A stretch of DNA of 32,472 bases, from assembly GCF_001186125.1 (NCBI RefSeq), contig NW_014040446.1, forward strand, positions 56,262 through 88,733. The letters run 5' to 3'. The notes under the pieces are model-generated. The model was not told the origin of the DNA, searched no databases, and was given only the letters and a program-made list of their open reading frames with translations. Source of the DNA: Sphaeroforma arctica JP610 (lineage: Eukaryota > Opisthokonta > Ichthyosporea > Ichthyophonida). This document shows, piece by piece, positions 30,301 to 32,472 of the stretch. The translations under genes and the position numbers were made by a program. How positions within the stretch are numbered: the stretch's first letter is position 1; every line of letters begins with the position of its first letter.

Positions 30301-32191
30301 GCACAACTACCTACAGGTACGAGAACGAATGGAATGGTAACAATTGCTCTGTACGGTTGGTAACATCATCGGGCGATAATGGCTACATGTTTAACGGCTT
30401 CGATGCCCACGACTGTACTGTGGAGGCACCCGGGCCTTCTAGCTACTCCAAGTCTAGGGTAAGTATTTTATATAAGTACAATATTTTTCTGAGTATCGTG
30501 ATTAATTGGGAAGTTCTTTCAGTTTCTCTGAGGCTAAGGTAAGTAGAGCAGTTGTGAACTAGGTGCTTACTGCCTGTGAGTGGCTGTAGGGACTGGTTAA
30601 AACAGATAGTGTAAGATTGTACGGTGTTCTTGTTTCACTGATCATATCTGAGACATATATAACAGTTATCGTCGTTCTGTAAATCTGCTAATGTCCTGTT
30701 TGCTGTTACAACTCTATTTTGTGACATGCAATACTGACTACATACATCGAAAGTTTGCAACGTATTCTAAATATGAGTCTGTTTCCTATTTCTGAACAGA
30801 AGAATACGCCGTCGCTAATCCGACTTTCACTCGACCAATTGATCAATTTGTTATTTGTGCCGATATTGTCGCTCACCGATTTCAATAGTACACCTGAACT
30901 GGACTCAGTCCCCAAAGAACTTTCTCAAGATAGGCATAGGCTCCATTGTACTGAATGAGATGTCTTCGTCGCTTGTCTTCCTATAGTTGTATTGACTTTC
31001 ACACTCCAAACAGACCCAGACCGCTCAAAAGGAACTCAAGAAAAGGCAAGGGTCTATAGTGCTCAATAAAATCGACCTCCCCTCGTCACCCTCCCGTGGT
31101 CGGCGTGGAAGCTCCCAGCCCTCCAATTCGGTAGTACGCACAAGATCCCACGAGAAACAACTTAACAACGAGAGACAGCTCAACAGTATAGGTATGTGAA
31201 GCAGCTATAACAAAGGCTAGTAGATAGAACTCATGGTATAAGTAGGTAGAACAGCTCCTGAACATAGGCAGGTAGGTAGAATCCATGGTGCTGAGTATAA
31301 GAGCTCCATACTATAGGTGAATAGTATACATGGTACAAATAGGTAAAACAGCTCCCAAAAATAGTTCGGCAAATATGATCCATGGGACAACAGCCCCCGA
31401 AAAAAGATAGGCGAATATGACTTATGGCACAAGGAGGTGAAACACCTCGATAATGTAGGGAACCAAATAAGGGCAATGGTCCCAGGCCCAGGGGGTTAAA
31501 CGAAATCAATGGTACAAGTAGGTACGACAGCTCAATAGTGAGTTAGTTTGGCACCTTTGACATCGAGAGATATCTGAAGTTGTCATATAGCACAGCTTAA
31601 TAGTCGGTTCTTTGATTTACATACAAATCCACAGGATGAGCACCTTCATGTTTAACGAAGTTTGACTTGTGCTTGGCATTTTAGCACAAGTAGTAATCAC
31701 CCGAGTATTGGCCTGTTTACACAATCACGCGAACTTCTTCGTGTTATTTTGACTACAACCCAGTCTGCATTTTTGTGACATCCCGGTATTGTTACAGGGT
31801 GCTATCGCTCAAGTCGTATTGTATAATGCATGCTGTAAGTTGAATAGTCGATCCACAATGTAAATTATAGAAGTATGTATGTCGCCATCAACGGTCATAT
31901 CCTGCATCTAATCCTCCCCACAAACACAAATGCATGAACGGGCGCACGAAAAAAGTCGAGATACACATACCCTTCACGTTCTACCTTTCACATATTAGTT
32001 TTATGAACGCGTGCAAACCTAAGCCGTACTCTTTCTTGCCCACACAGTGGTGAATCAGGTCACCTCCTATCTCGAATCACACTCAGGGCACAGTGCTTCG
32101 GTCAATAGTGGCGGTCCTCTAGACAACATTTCGGAAGGCAACGATAACTCGGTACCAGAGACCCAACTAGAAAAGGAACTTGGAAGCTTGG
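27353..32191 (+). CDS. Histidine phosphatase (AT74/DET1-like phosphoglycerate mutase family), 3' end outside window
   Basis: Exons: 27353-27659, 28284-28489, 29163-29306, 29879-29967, 30317-30458, 31014-31191, 32048-32191. Phases agree at every junction; introns are GT-AG (the first donor, GTTGGT, is weak). Exon 1 carries L-V-R-H-G-V-S with the phosphohistidine His at residue 59 and P-D-H-R-I-P-L. Exon 2 has W-H-S-P-Y-L-R-A-V-Q-T (phosphate-binding Arg) and E-I-D-Y-G-L-F-E-G. Exon 3 has G-R-F-W-A-R-F-P-L-G-E-S. Exon 4 has V-V-S-H-G-I-T-L-R-V-F (second His). The set matches the plant AT74/yeast DET1 group of branch-1 acid phosphatases. Exons 6-7 add a charged, disordered tail and the CDS continues past the edge. 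An in-frame TGA lies just upstream of ATG 27353; the hydrophobic first 20 residues are poorly supported, so the start could differ. Confidence 0.88.
28600..29162 (+). repeat. Intron 2 echoes of the exon 3 acceptor and start
   Basis: The exon 3 junction CATTGGCTTGAACAG followed by CTCACCCACTACAATC recurs in decayed form at 28886-28936 (CATTGGCCTGGACAG, then a stretch ending GTGCGATGCATT as in the exon) and, shorter, at 29001-29030. A weaker copy lies near 28610. None keeps the reading frame of exon 3. Confidence 0.55.
29418..29565 (+). repeat. Intron 3 echo of exon 3
   Basis: The segment has GTTTTGGG near its start and ATCGTGACAACTTGGCAAAC near its end, parallel to GTTTTGGG and ATCGTGATAACAGGGCAAAC in exon 3 (29202-29306). 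The copy has lost the donor (AATATATG in place of AATGTAAG) and the frame. Confidence 0.5.
30902..30986 (+). repeat. Intron 5 echo of exon 6
   Basis: The stretch around CATAGGCTCCATTGTACTGA resembles exon 6 around AAGGGTCTATAGTGCTCAAT, preceded in both by an AAAGAACT-like word. The copy is frameshifted, ends in TGA and has no convincing donor. It follows an open stretch from 30804 with an acceptor-like CTGAACAG, so a cryptic or alternative exon cannot be excluded. Confidence 0.4.
31172..31550 (+). repeat. Degenerate minisatellite spanning the exon 6 end and donor
   Basis: Units of about 45-55 bp share ACAGCTC...ATAGG...(A/G)AATA...CATGGTACAAGTAGG with many changes. CATGG-like anchors lie at about 31232, 31284, 31330, 31380, 31432 and 31508. 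The last bases of exon 6 and its donor (ACAGCTCAACAGTATAG, then GTATGTG) fit the same unit, so the array repeats an exon-intron junction. Confidence 0.55.
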
Positions 32192-32385
32192 GTATGCGAT
32201 ATCGATAAAAATGCACAGTTATAATAGTATATGTTTAAACAATACGTATAGGAACGTATATTTAAATATCTGTCCAGTTTGAATACGTTTATGTGTCGTT
32301 TCACAGGCTGAATATCTTGGTCAAGACATTTTTTCTTGCAGTCGTCCGCAATGAGGAATGCGCACATTCTTCAAAATTGTCAAAG

Positions 32386-32387
<2 letters not shown>

Positions 32388-32430
<43 letters not shown>

Positions 32431-32437
32431 TACTAAT

Positions 32438-32472
<35 letters not shown>
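32388..32472. repeat. (AT)n microsatellite at the right edge
   Basis: Alternating TA over about 40 bp, a 13-bp interruption (CTACTAATAATAA, 32430-32442), then TA again to the end of the window. It lies within intron 7 of the phosphatase gene. An edge made of a long AT run is also a common place for an assembly contig to stop. Confidence 0.95.

Noticed and set aside
30755-30958. An open frame in phosphatase intron 5 that could be an extra exon.
   Set aside because: It runs into a stop without a good donor, while exon 5 to exon 6 (31014) joins in phase; kept only as an exon echo.

Overview
The window looks like nuclear DNA of an intron-rich unicellular eukaryote. Protein-coding genes are split by many short-to-medium GT-AG introns whose phases fit across every junction I could check, and the intergenic DNA carries LTR and DIRS-type retroelements. 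The conserved genes (an RMC1/Mic1-type protein and a plant/fungal/protist-type histidine phosphatase) and the element mix would suit a unicellular relative of animals and fungi such as an ichthyosporean. That is an inference; the sequence does not name the species.

Left third (1-11,000) is a nest of decayed retroelements. Positions 1-6127 hold the 3' part of a Ty3/gypsy-type element on the + strand: gag end, nucleocapsid-like knuckle, aspartic protease (tandemly duplicated), reverse transcriptase, RNase H, a domain resembling the DNA-methyltransferase-like module of DIRS elements, integrase, a chromodomain-like tail, and an LTR. A second, nearly gutted unit follows, sharing that LTR: gag start at 6262-7063, then a second LTR copy at 7039-7784. 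The LTRs are rich in inverted repeats, and the second carries about 98 extra bases with a hammerhead-like layout. On the - strand, 10,999 down to about 7,893 is a DIRS-like element (gag, RT, RNase H) broken by frameshifts and TAG stops; its distal end is missing where the gypsy unit begins.

11,000-14,650 is mostly intergenic and AT-rich, with only a faint LINE-like RT trace.

14,651-24,268 (- strand) is one gene of 13 exons whose phases close perfectly (3126 nt of CDS, 1041 aa). By motif order it is an RMC1 (WDR98/Mic1) orthologue, the partner of the MON1-CCZ1 Rab7 exchange factor, enlarged by a low-complexity and Cys-rich insert between the beta-propeller and the C-terminal helical domain.

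25,398-26,639 (+ strand) is a single-exon 413-aa protein with a ubiquitin-fold-like N-terminus and an Asn-rich, disordered tail, divergent from RMC1. 26,943-27,038 is a minisatellite made of perfect TATA-box words. 27,353 to beyond 32,191 (+ strand) is a multi-exon histidine phosphatase of the AT74/DET1 kind; its 3' end lies outside the window. Its introns hold decayed echoes of its own exons and a minisatellite that repeats an exon end together with its splice donor. The window ends in an (AT)n tract inside its last visible intron.
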